A stretch of 64,000 bases of DNA, taken from the NCBI GenBank assembly GCA_046331095.1, contig JAXLRM010000005.1, positions 62,001 to 126,000 of the forward strand. Reading direction: 5' to 3'. Shown piece after piece: positions 1 to 10,475 of this stretch (position 1 is its first letter; every line of letters begins with the position of its first letter). Below the pieces are notes generated by a model. The model was not told the origin of the DNA and made no database searches. It was given only the letters and a program-made list of their open reading frames with translations. Source of the stretch: JAIBAC01 sp046331095. Lineage in GTDB: Bacteria; Actinomycetota; Acidimicrobiia; UBA2766. The position numbers and the translations under genes are program-made.

Positions 1-799
1 CAACGAGAAGAGTGGGGAGTTGCCGTCGCCGTGGAGCGGCGGCACCGACACCCACATGTACTGCGGGTGGTACGTGGGCAAGACCCGCGACTTCGGCAGG
101 CTCGTCGACGCCCTACCTCGCCTCACCCGGTTCGTGTCCGAGTTCGGCGCCCAGGCCCTGCCCCGCCCCGAGCTGGTCGAGTCGATGGGCTGCGGGCACT
201 GGCCCGACCTCGACTGGGACCACCTGCGCGAACGCCACAGCGCCCAGCCCGCACTCCTTCACCGCTACGTCCCGCCCGACGGTCACGCGGACCTCGCCGC
301 TTACGTCAGCGCCACCCAGCGCTACCAAGGCGAGCTGCTCAAGTACCACATCGAGGCCCTGAGGCGGCGCAAGTACGCCCCCGCGGGCGGCTTCGCGATG
401 TTCGCCTTCGCCGACAGCTACCCAGCCGTCACGTGGTCGGTCCTCGATGCCGACCGCGTCCCCAAACTCGGGTACGGGTACGTGCGCGACGCCTGCGCCG
501 ACGTCATCGTGTGCGCAGACTGGCCCGAGGCGCAGTACGAACCGGGAGCGACGGTGAACGTGGGTCTGTACGTGGTGTCCGACCTGCGCCGGCCCCTGCA
601 CGGGCTGGCCTTGCACGCACGGCTCGGGTCGTCCGCACACGTCTTCGAGGGGGGTGTGGACTCGGATTCGGTCGCCTTCGCCGGCGAGTTCGTCGCGTCC
701 GCACCGACGACCGCGGGATCGCACCGCCTCGAGCTGAGCCTGCTCGACTCACACGGCACCGTCCTGGCGGTCAACTCCTACGGGATCACCGTGGGGTGA
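1..799 (+). CDS. GH2-family glycosidase (beta-mannosidase-like), C-terminal part
   Basis: The reading frame is open at the left edge of the window, so the start and most of the protein are missing; about 265 C-terminal residues are seen. The segment TRFVSEFGAQALP resembles the end of a GH2 (beta-mannosidase-type) TIM barrel, where the Glu of the SEFG motif is the usual nucleophile. The later part (YEPGATVNVGLYVVSDL and following) looks like a C-terminal beta-sandwich. GH2 enzymes hydrolyse beta-linked mannosides, galactosides or glucuronides; the substrate cannot be told from this piece. The next gene starts 48 bp downstream on the same strand and is functionally unrelated. Confidence 0.72.
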   Translation, partial: NEKSGELPSPWSGGTDTHMYCGWYVGKTRDFGRLVDALPRLTRFVSEFGAQALPRPELVESMGCGHWPDLDWDHLRERHSAQPALLHRYVPPDGHADLAAYVSATQRYQGELLKYHIEALRRRKYAPAGGFAMFAFADSYPAVTWSVLDADRVPKLGYGYVRDACADVIVCADWPEAQYEPGATVNVGLYVVSDLRRPLHGLALHARLGSSAHVFEGGVDSDSVAFAGEFVASAPTTAGSHRLELSLLDSHGTVLAVNSYGITVG

Positions 800-847
800 C
801 TCGGCGCCGACGCAGATCGCGGTAATCGCTCAAGTCCGCCGGCCCGG

Positions 848-2428
848 GTGCCGATACCGCCAGGGGGAGTGGCACCTCGGAGGCTGACGCTGCGTTCACC
901 GCTGGACACCCTGCTGAGCTGGTTCCAAGGGTCCAGCGCGCCTGCGAACACCGCACGGGTGGACACGGGCCAGTCCGACCGGCGCGAGCATGCGTTCGCG
1001 CGGCTCGGCTCGCTTCCCCTCGACCTGCCCACGCTCGCCGACGTTGTCGTGACGTCGGTGCGCCGCCTCGTCCCGTGCGACCAGGTCGAGCTCCTCTTGT
1101 TCGACGCCGACACGTTCGCGTCGGTGGACGGAGACGTGAGCGGGCGCACCTCGGACTTCCCGGCTCTCGCACGCGCTCTCGACCATGCCGAGACGAAGCG
1201 GTCGCGGCCCGTGACGAGGTCGGAACGTGAGGAGTTCGGCGAGAAGGTCCGGATGGTCACCTATGTCCCCGTGGGGAGTCGCGGCAACGTATCCGCCGTT
1301 GTGGCGCTGAACTGGCGCTCGCCCCGACTCGCCGCTGCGAGCCGTCTGACACCGGTCGAGGACTACTGCGCTGCCCTTGCCCCCGCGCTTGCCGCGGCGC
1401 TGGTACACCAGCGTGCCCTGGTCGCCGAAGCCGACGCCCTGACCCTCGTCGACGCGGTGAGCGCCCTCGCACGAACCCACACCGTGGAGTCGGTCGCACG
1501 CACCGCGTGCCTGTACGCCCGGCGAGTGGCGCATGCACGCCGGGCCCGCTTCGCGGTCGTGGAGGGCGACGACCTCGTGATCGTGGCGGTGAACCCCGAG
1601 AGCAACCATCCTGCTCACACCAACGACAAGACCACGCTCCTCATGGCTGCGGCGGCCGAGAGCGGGTCGGCGGCAGAGGAGACGACACGGTCACGCATGT
1701 CACTGAACCTCCCGCTGTCGATGGACAGCACCGTTCTCGGAGTCGTCCAGTTCGATTTCTCCCCGACGGCCGCCGGGATCACCACGCGGACCCGGGGCCT
1801 CTGCGAGGCGGTCGCCGCCCATGCCGGGGTGGCGCTGGCCCGGGCGCACGAGACGAACGAGCTCGCCTATCTCGCCACCACCGACCCCCTGACCGGTCTC
1901 GCGAACAGGCGCCGGCTCGACGCCGAGCTCGTCCGCGAGATCTCACGCTCGGACCGGGGCGGCGAGCCGCTGTCGGTCGCGATGGTCGACATCGACCATT
2001 TCAAGGCGTACAACGACGAACACGGCCACCTCGAGGGGGATCTGCTCCTCGCCGCGTTCGGTCATTACCTCGGTGGGCAGATCCGTGCGATGGACGTGGC
2101 CGGCCGTTACGGAGGTGAGGAGTTCCTGCTGGTACTCCCCAACACGACCGCGGGGGAAGCCGAAGCGGTCGCCGCCCGGCTCCTGCGGACTTGGCGGTCG
2201 GACACCCGGGCGACCTTCAGCGTCGGCGTTGCCGAGTGGGATCCGGGCGAGGCCCCTGCGTCGCTCCTCGCCCGCGCCGACTCCGCCCTCTACGGCGCCA
2301 AGGCGACGGGGCGTGACCGCGTCGGTGTGGCGCCGACGGCCCAGGCCGGAGACATCGGGGTCTCCGACGACGACGGTGCTGCCCGCGTCGTGCGCCTGCA
2401 CGACTCGAACCGCCGCCGCGGCGCCTGA
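848..2428 (+). CDS. soluble GAF-GGDEF diguanylate cyclase
   Basis: A 526-residue protein predicted to make the second messenger c-di-GMP from two GTP. The C-terminal third carries DPLTGLANRR, the catalytic GGEEF and the terminal SALYGAK element. An intact allosteric I-site (RAMD) lies five residues before GGEEF, so product inhibition is expected. The N-terminal region (about 40-330) reads as two GAF-like sensory modules; no transmembrane segment or signal peptide is seen, so the enzyme should be cytosolic. No EAL or HD-GYP phosphodiesterase is in the window. The GTG start is provisional because no clear Shine-Dalgarno was found; another GTG lies 21 bp downstream. Confidence 0.9.
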   Translation: MPIPPGGVAPRRLTLRSPLDTLLSWFQGSSAPANTARVDTGQSDRREHAFARLGSLPLDLPTLADVVVTSVRRLVPCDQVELLLFDADTFASVDGDVSGRTSDFPALARALDHAETKRSRPVTRSEREEFGEKVRMVTYVPVGSRGNVSAVVALNWRSPRLAAASRLTPVEDYCAALAPALAAALVHQRALVAEADALTLVDAVSALARTHTVESVARTACLYARRVAHARRARFAVVEGDDLVIVAVNPESNHPAHTNDKTTLLMAAAAESGSAAEETTRSRMSLNLPLSMDSTVLGVVQFDFSPTAAGITTRTRGLCEAVAAHAGVALARAHETNELAYLATTDPLTGLANRRRLDAELVREISRSDRGGEPLSVAMVDIDHFKAYNDEHGHLEGDLLLAAFGHYLGGQIRAMDVAGRYGGEEFLLVLPNTTAGEAEAVAARLLRTWRSDTRATFSVGVAEWDPGEAPASLLARADSALYGAKATGRDRVGVAPTAQAGDIGVSDDDGAARVVRLHDSNRRRGA

Positions 2429-2483
2429 CCCTGCGGTTGGGCCCGGCTGCGCCAACACCTCTTCGCCGCGCCCCCGGGCCCAT

Positions 2484-2590
2484 GGTTGGAGAACGATCCG
2501 GCCAAAGTCCCGAGGTTGGAGAAGGAAAGCGACCCCCAGGGGCGCGTCTGTTCTCCAACCCCCCGTACTTGGCCGGTCTGTTCTCCAACC
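2484..2590. repeat. paired direct and inverted 30-bp repeats upstream of sdhA
   Basis: GGTTGGAGAA occurs at 2484 and 2514, and its reverse complement TTCTCCAACC at 2551 and 2581. Each pair is exactly 30 bp apart, and the intervening sequence (GGCCAA / TTGGCC core) is also partly conserved. The result is two direct units facing two inverted units, able to fold into a long imperfect hairpin. It lies between the diguanylate cyclase stop and sdhA and could terminate the former or shape the sdhA leader; this role is inference. Confidence 0.75.
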
Positions 2591-2707
2591 CCCCCCCGTC
2601 CTTGGGCGCGGTCCGCGCGCCGGGGTGCGGGCACGGTCCACGAGGACCCCGGGGACGGTCCGAACGACTTTTCGGAGCGCAGCCGCAGGCCAGGTACCCT
2701 CGCCGCC

Positions 2708-4450
<1,743 letters not shown>

Positions 4451-4459
4451 AGGACGCCG

Positions 4460-5164
4460 ATGAAGGTCACGCTCGAGATCCTGCGCTACGACCCGGCGGC
4501 GGACAAGGCGCCGCACTGGGAGAGCTACACCGCCGAGGTCGAGCCGATGGATCGCGTGCTCGACGCCCTGCACCACGTCAAGTGGTACACCGACGGCACG
4601 CTCGCGTTCCGCCGCTCGTGCGCACATGCCGTGTGCGGCTCCGACGCCATGGTCATCAACGGCGAGAACCGCCTCGCGTGCCAGCTCCTCGTCAAGGACT
4701 CCTCGCCGGAGAAGCCGATCCGGATCGAGCCGATCCGCGGGCTCCCGGTCGAGAAGGACCTCATCGTCGACATGGAGCCCTTCTTCGACTCCTACCGGTC
4801 GATCCTGCCGTACCTGATGCACGACGGGCCCGAGCCGGAGAAGGAGATCCTCCAGTCCCCCGAGGACCGGGAGGTCTTCGACGACACCACCAAGTGCATC
4901 CTGTGCGCGTGCTGCACGACGTCGTGCCCGATCTACTGGGGCTCGGGCTCCTACGTCGGCCCCGCCGCGATCGTGAACGCGCACCGCTTCGTCTTCGACT
5001 CACGCGACGACCACCCGGACGAGCGCCTCGCGATCCTGGCCGAGAAGTCGGGCGTGTTCCGCTGCCGCACGGCGTTCAACTGCACCGAGGCGTGCCCGCG
5101 GGACATCAAGGTCACCCAGGCGATCCAGGACGTCAAGCGCGAGATCCTCTACCGGTCTCTCTGA
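4460..5164 (+). CDS. sdhB: succinate dehydrogenase iron-sulfur subunit
   Basis: A 234-residue electron-transfer subunit that passes electrons from the SdhA FAD to quinone. Cluster motifs are visible in order: the [2Fe-2S] site SCAHAVCGSD...LAC, in which Asp replaces one Cys ligand as in E. coli SdhB; then CILCACCTTSCP and CRTAFNCTEACP, which together ligate the [4Fe-4S] and [3Fe-4S] clusters. AAGGA precedes the ATG. The gene is translated with sdhA and ends at a hairpin. Its membrane anchor must be encoded elsewhere. Confidence 0.96.
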   Translation: MKVTLEILRYDPAADKAPHWESYTAEVEPMDRVLDALHHVKWYTDGTLAFRRSCAHAVCGSDAMVINGENRLACQLLVKDSSPEKPIRIEPIRGLPVEKDLIVDMEPFFDSYRSILPYLMHDGPEPEKEILQSPEDREVFDDTTKCILCACCTTSCPIYWGSGSYVGPAAIVNAHRFVFDSRDDHPDERLAILAEKSGVFRCRTAFNCTEACPRDIKVTQAIQDVKREILYRSL

Positions 5165-5182
5165 GCGCCTCCTGGGGGCGCT
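5164..5182. terminator. hairpin between convergent sdhB and Cys-rich gene
   Basis: AGCGCC (5164-5169) pairs with GGCGCT (5177-5182) around a short loop, directly between the sdhB stop and the stop of the convergent small gene. There is no T-run, as is common in high-GC actinobacteria. The likely role is bidirectional termination. Confidence 0.5.
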
Positions 5183-5551
5183 TCAAGAGGAGTCGCGACC
5201 GAAGAGGCGGCCCCAGAAGCCGCCGCTGCCGGACTCGCCGCGGCGGCGGGTACGCTCCTCGGCCTCGACCTGCGGCCCGATCTCGTCGAGCAGCTGCTCG
5301 ACGTCGGCGAGGGCAGCTCGAGCCTGAGGTGTCGCCTCGATCTGCTCCTGGGCGACCTCGTCGGCGTCGGGGACCTCGGGCGCGAGCGAGCCGTACACGA
5401 ACCCCGCGGTCGACAGGAGCCGCTTCTCGAAGTAGAGGCAGTTCGGGGGGCACGCGGTCGGGGCGTCGGGCGCGGCGTCGAGCGAGCAGCCCTCGACGGC
5501 CTCGACACCGTGAGCGGTGCGGCGGTAGTAGTGGCGACAGTCGCGACGCAT
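5183..5551 (-). CDS. small Cys-rich hypothetical protein
   Basis: A 122-residue protein of unknown function. The N-terminal half has four cysteines in MRRDCRHYYRR, GCSLD and ACPPNCLYFEKR, a spacing that suggests a bound zinc or another metal. The C-terminal half is helical and acidic and ends in a Gly/Ser-rich tail with GFWGRLFGR, a possible amphipathic anchor. The frame runs upstream to 5638, but the extra residues look like untranslated leader, so the ATG at 5551 was preferred. It is divergent from the TetR gene and convergent with sdhB. Confidence 0.6.
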   Translation of the reverse strand: MRRDCRHYYRRTAHGVEAVEGCSLDAAPDAPTACPPNCLYFEKRLLSTAGFVYGSLAPEVPDADEVAQEQIEATPQARAALADVEQLLDEIGPQVEAEERTRRRGESGSGGFWGRLFGRDSS

Positions 5552-5685
5552 CACGGGCCGATCGGTCCTCTCCGGCGGCGGCAGGTGCCCAGAGCTTATG
5601 CGACACGCCGACGAGTCGAACAGGACGACGCAGAGCATCAGGGCCGTTCTTGACGCGACGGCGGCGTGATCGAGATCCTTTCCCG

Positions 5686-6303
5686 ATGTCGACCGCAGCC
5701 TCCGGCGGGGACGTCGGCGCCGGGGACGTCCGCGACACCCGCGCCGTCATCTTGGGAGCAGCGCGACGCACCTTCCTGCGCGGGGGCTTCCATCGAGCCA
5801 CCGTCGACGAGATAACACGCTCGGCGGGTCTCGCACACGGCACCTTCTACAGGTACTTCCGCAACAAGCAGGCGGTACTCGACGGGCTCCTGGCGGACAC
5901 GATCGCGTCGTTCACCCTGCCCGCGCAAGCCCCGGACGGCGAAGACGTGTTCACCGCCGTGCGCGTGGACCTCGCCGCGTACATGTCCCACTTCTGGGAC
6001 CACCGCGATCTGGGTGTCATCTGGACAGAAGCCGCCCGCGACGACGAGCGCGTCGCCCTCGCCCGCGACCGGCTACGCCGCCCGTTCCTGGACCGCCTCG
6101 AGCAGTCCGTCCGGCGAGGGATCGACTCGGGCGCGGTGGCCCCGATCGACGTCGCGCTCGCGGCACGGGCGCTCGTGACGATGGGCGAGCACTACACCCT
6201 CGACTGGCTCGGCGACGACGCCGTCGACTTCGACGTCGATTCGACGGCGCACACCGTGGCGCTGATCTGGTGCCGCGGACTCGGCTTCGCGGTGACGGAC
6301 TGA
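5686..6303 (+). CDS. TetR-family transcriptional regulator
   Basis: A 205-residue one-component regulator. The N-terminal helix-turn-helix is clear (RAVILGAARRTFLRGGFHRA, then VDEITRSAGLAHGTFYRYF at about 35-55). The C-terminal ligand domain is long enough for a typical TetR dimerisation and effector pocket but gives no clue to the ligand. The ATG at 5686 fits the family start; the same frame is open far upstream but is only a shadow of sdhAB there. The target may be the SCP2-like pair downstream (inference from adjacency). Confidence 0.88.
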   Translation: MSTAASGGDVGAGDVRDTRAVILGAARRTFLRGGFHRATVDEITRSAGLAHGTFYRYFRNKQAVLDGLLADTIASFTLPAQAPDGEDVFTAVRVDLAAYMSHFWDHRDLGVIWTEAARDDERVALARDRLRRPFLDRLEQSVRRGIDSGAVAPIDVALAARALVTMGEHYTLDWLGDDAVDFDVDSTAHTVALIWCRGLGFAVTD

Positions 6304-6388
6304 GCGAGCCTGCTTCTTGCCCGTGTCCGGCGTCCGCGCCAGACTCACCCGGTCCGAGGACCGAAACGACGAGCACGGAGAGACTCCG

Positions 6389-6775
6389 ATGGGTGTCAAG
6401 TACCTCAGTGACGAGTGGGCCGCCGCGATGGAGAGCGCCGTCAACGCCGACGCGAGCTTCCAGGCAGCCGCGGGCGGCGTCACCCTCAGCGTGCAGCAGG
6501 ACGTATCGGGCGGCCCCGACGGCGACGTCAGCTACCACATGGGCATCAAGGACGGGAAGGCCTTCTGCGCGATCGGCCCCCTCGCTGGCGCCGACATGAC
6601 CATCAGCCAGACCTACGAGACGGCCGTCGCGATCGCCAAGGGCGAACTCAACCTGCAGAACGCGTTCATGCAGGGCCAGATCCAGGTGGCCGGCAACATC
6701 GCGCTCGCGATGCAGTACCAGACCCAGCTCGCCAGCCTCGAGGGCGCCGTTCGCGGCGTCGAAGTCGACTACTGA
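6389..6775 (+). CDS. SCP2 sterol-transfer-like protein (copy 1)
   Basis: A 128-residue protein with the SCP2 fold pattern: MGVKYLSDEW at the N-terminus, a beta-rich middle (GDVSYHMGIKDGKAFCAIG), and the helix AVAIAKGELNLQNAFMQGQIQVAGN that lines the lipid pocket in this family. SCP2 domains bind lipids or acyl-CoAs; the ligand is unknown. GGAG sits about 8 bp before the ATG. It overlaps the next gene, which encodes a divergent copy of the same domain, suggesting tandem duplication. Confidence 0.85.
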   Translation: MGVKYLSDEWAAAMESAVNADASFQAAAGGVTLSVQQDVSGGPDGDVSYHMGIKDGKAFCAIGPLAGADMTISQTYETAVAIAKGELNLQNAFMQGQIQVAGNIALAMQYQTQLASLEGAVRGVEVDY

Positions 6776-7203
6776 GCGCCGACGCCGAGTCGGTCGACTT
6801 CCTGAGCGACGAGTGGATGGCGGCCATGACCGCCCTGCTGAGGGCCAGCGACGCGTTCCGCGCTGCCGCCGCGCACGCCGAGATCGTGTACGCGCACGTG
6901 GTCGAGGGTGCACCAGGCGGCGACGTCGCCTACCGCGTCGGCATCCACGGGGGTGAGGCCGTGCTGGCCCGCGGCGACCCCGGCAGTGCCGACGTGGTCG
7001 CGACGACGGGCTATCGCACCGCCGTCGAGATTGCGCGCGGCGATCTCACCTTCCAGAACGCCTACATGAGCGGGAGGGCGACCCTCGCCGGGGACACCGG
7101 CCGATTCCTGGCGAACCAAGCCGTGCTCGCGGTGCTCGACGCCCTCCGCGACCGAGTCCCCACCCGGTACCCGGAGCCACCCCCAAACGCGGGCAACCTG
7201 TAG
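6772..7203 (+). CDS. SCP2 sterol-transfer-like protein (copy 2), probable CTG start
   Basis: A paralogue of the preceding gene: it shares FLSDEW near the start, GGDVAYRVGI in the middle and AVEIARGDLTFQNAYMSGRATLAGD in the lipid-pocket helix. The conserved FLSDEW lies before the first ATG (6817), so translation must begin upstream. The only fitting codon is CTG at 6772, which overlaps the previous stop as CTGA and implies translational coupling. The last residues (PPPNAGNL) and the stop are encoded by an intergenic REP-like repeat, so the C-terminus seems to have been remodelled. Length is 143 residues from CTG. Confidence 0.72.
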   Translation: MSADAESVDFLSDEWMAAMTALLRASDAFRAAAAHAEIVYAHVVEGAPGGDVAYRVGIHGGEAVLARGDPGSADVVATTGYRTAVEIARGDLTFQNAYMSGRATLAGDTGRFLANQAVLAVLDALRDRVPTRYPEPPPNAGNL

Positions 7204-7327
7204 CGCCCACGCGCCAAACCACCCGCGTTTGGAGGTTCGGCCACCCCCGAACGCGGGCAACCTGTAGCGCATACACCAAACCACCCGCGTTTGGAGGATC
7301 GGCCCGTCCCGGACGCGGGCAACCTGT
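7183..7327. repeat. REP-like palindromic array, locus A
   Basis: Two full units and one partial unit of the CCAAACGCGGG family. Arms are at 7183-7193 and 7222-7232 (perfect 11-bp inverted repeat), then CCGAACGCGGG at 7247 with CCCGCGTTTGG at 7284, then CCGGACGCGGG at 7309. It fills the whole space between the convergent SCP2 gene and mdh and contains the SCP2 stop codon. A bidirectional terminator role is likely but inferred. Confidence 0.88.
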
Positions 7328-7333
7328 GCTACG

Positions 7334-8269
7334 TCAGAGCAGGCCGGCGACGTCGGCCTGTTTGGCCCGCACGGCCTCGGCCGCCTCGCGCAGGTGGGCG
7401 AGCTCGGCGTCGGTGAGGTCGAGCTCGACGATGTCGTTCACCCCGCCGCGACCCAGCACCGCGGGCACGCCGAGGTAGACGCCGTCGATTCCGTACTCGC
7501 CGCTCACCCAGGCGCACACGGGCATCTCGGCGCCGGAGTCGGTCACGATCGCCTTCACCATCGCGGCCGCCGCCGACGACGGTGCGTAGTACGCGGACCC
7601 GGTCTTGAGCAGGGCGACGACCTCGGCCCCGCCGTCACGGGTGCGCTGCACGAGCCGGTCGATCTGGTCCTGGGTGGCGACCTCCGCAAGGGCCTTGCCG
7701 CCCACCCGCACGAGCGACGGCACCGGCACCATCGTGTCACCGTGACTGCCAAGGGTCATCGCCTCGACCTCGGTCGACGCGACGCCGAACTCCCAGCCGA
7801 GGAACGTCTTGAACCGGGCGGTGTCGAGCATCCCGGCCTGGCCGAGCACACGTGCGTGCGGCAGATCGGTCACCTGCTGGCACAGCGCCGTCATCTCGTC
7901 GAGGGGGTTCGACACGACGACGATCACCGTGTCGGGGCTGTGCTCGACGATGTTGCGGCTCACCTCGCCGACGATCTTGGCGTTGACCTCGAGCAGGTCC
8001 ATGCGGCTCATACCGGGCTTGCGCGGCAGGCCTGCGGTGATGACCACGACGTCGGAACCCGCCGTCTTGTCGTAGCCGTCGGACTGGCCCACGACGTTGG
8101 TCGCGAACCCCTCGATCGACGACGACTGGTTCATGTCGAGCGCGAGGCCCTCCGGCAAGCCCTCGACTATGTCGGTCAGCACGACCTCGTCGACGATGTC
8201 CATCTCAGCGACACGCTGCGCGGTCGTCGACCCGTACTTGCCCGCCCCGACGACGGTGACCTTGCTCAA
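7334..8269 (-). CDS. mdh: malate dehydrogenase (LDH-like type)
   Basis: A 311-residue NAD-dependent enzyme interconverting malate and oxaloacetate in the TCA cycle. It shows the Rossmann motif GAGKYGSTTAQ near the N-terminus, an Asp at the end of the second strand (LTDIVEGLPEG) favouring NAD, the substrate loop LPRKPGMSRMDLL with its Arg residues, NPLD, and the catalytic His of GSHGDTMVP. The RKPGM loop separates it from lactate dehydrogenases. It is the last gene of a minus-strand run, 88 bp after icd, and ends at the REP-like array. Confidence 0.95.
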   Translation of the reverse strand: MSKVTVVGAGKYGSTTAQRVAEMDIVDEVVLTDIVEGLPEGLALDMNQSSSIEGFATNVVGQSDGYDKTAGSDVVVITAGLPRKPGMSRMDLLEVNAKIVGEVSRNIVEHSPDTVIVVVSNPLDEMTALCQQVTDLPHARVLGQAGMLDTARFKTFLGWEFGVASTEVEAMTLGSHGDTMVPVPSLVRVGGKALAEVATQDQIDRLVQRTRDGGAEVVALLKTGSAYYAPSSAAAAMVKAIVTDSGAEMPVCAWVSGEYGIDGVYLGVPAVLGRGGVNDIVELDLTDAELAHLREAAEAVRAKQADVAGLL

Positions 8270-8357
8270 TTGGACTCCCTGATCCAGTGTCCCTGAAGAG
8301 GTTGAAGCGGCGGAATGCTACGTGAGCCACGCAGCCGCGACCCAGCGTGGCACGCTC

Positions 8358-9563
<1,206 letters not shown>

Positions 9564-9599
9564 GGGTGTCTTCCTCTCCGGGCCTCGATGCGGCGCGGC

Positions 9600-10475
9600 T
9601 CAGTCGCTCCGGTCAGTTCCGGCCGGACCGCTCTCGGCCTGGTTGCGTTGGGACAGCTCGAGAGTGTTCTGCAGAAGCATCGCGATCGTCATGGGGCCCA
9701 CGCCACCCGGGACCGGGGCGATCCAGCCCGCCACGTCGACGACCTCGGGCGCCACGTCACCTGCGATACCGGTCTCGGTGCGGCTGATCCCGACGTCGAA
9801 GACGGCGGCGCCGGGCCGCACCATGTCGGCGGTCAACAGGCCCGCGCGTCCGGTAGCGGCGACGACGACGTCCGCCCGGCGGCACTCCGCCGCGAGGTCG
9901 GGCGTGCGGCTGTGGCACATCGTCACGGTCGCGTCCACACCCTTGAGGGTGAGCAGGAGCCCCAGCGGACGCCCGACCGTCGTCCCGCGGCCGACCACGC
10001 AGACACGGGCGCCCGCCCACTCGATGCCGTAGCGCCGCCCGAGCGTGACGATCGCCTTCGGGGTGCACGGCTCCACCGAAGGCTCGCCGAGGACCAGGCG
10101 GCCGAGGTTGACCGGGTGCAGTCCGTCACCGTCCTTGGCCGGCGCGACCGCCTCGAGCGCCGCGCGCTCGTCGAGGTGACCGGGCAGCGGGAGCTGGACG
10201 AGGAACGCGTCGACGCCCGGATCGGCGTTGAGCGCGGCGATCACCTCCAGGAGCTCCACTTGTGACGTCCCGTCGGGCAGGCGCCGGTCGACGGAGTTGA
10301 ACCCGGCCGCCTCGCAGGCGCGGTGCTTGTTGCGCACGTAGACGGCCGAGCCGGGGTCGTCACCGACGAGGATCGTCCCGAGCCCCGGTGGGCGCGGGAG
10401 CCGGGCAGCGGCCACGGCGACCTCGGCGCGGATCTCGGCCGCCGTCGCCTTGCCGTCGAGCTTGCTCGCGCTCAA
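9600..10475 (-). CDS. folD: bifunctional methylene-THF dehydrogenase/cyclohydrolase, TTG start
   Basis: A 291-residue enzyme converting 5,10-methylene-THF to 10-formyl-THF, the formyl donor for PurN and PurH encoded just upstream. Signatures are LDGKATAAEIR at the start, the catalytic Lys in YVRNKHRACEAAG, FLVQLPLPGHLDE, the NADP motif VVGRGTTVGRPLG and the C-terminal PVPGGVGPMT. No ATG precedes the domain; TTG at 10475 overlaps the purH stop as TTGA, indicating translational coupling. The frame is open far upstream inside purH but is a shadow there. Confidence 0.93.
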   Translation of the reverse strand: MSASKLDGKATAAEIRAEVAVAAARLPRPPGLGTILVGDDPGSAVYVRNKHRACEAAGFNSVDRRLPDGTSQVELLEVIAALNADPGVDAFLVQLPLPGHLDERAALEAVAPAKDGDGLHPVNLGRLVLGEPSVEPCTPKAIVTLGRRYGIEWAGARVCVVGRGTTVGRPLGLLLTLKGVDATVTMCHSRTPDLAAECRRADVVVAATGRAGLLTADMVRPGAAVFDVGISRTETGIAGDVAPEVVDVAGWIAPVPGGVGPMTIAMLLQNTLELSQRNQAESGPAGTDRSD

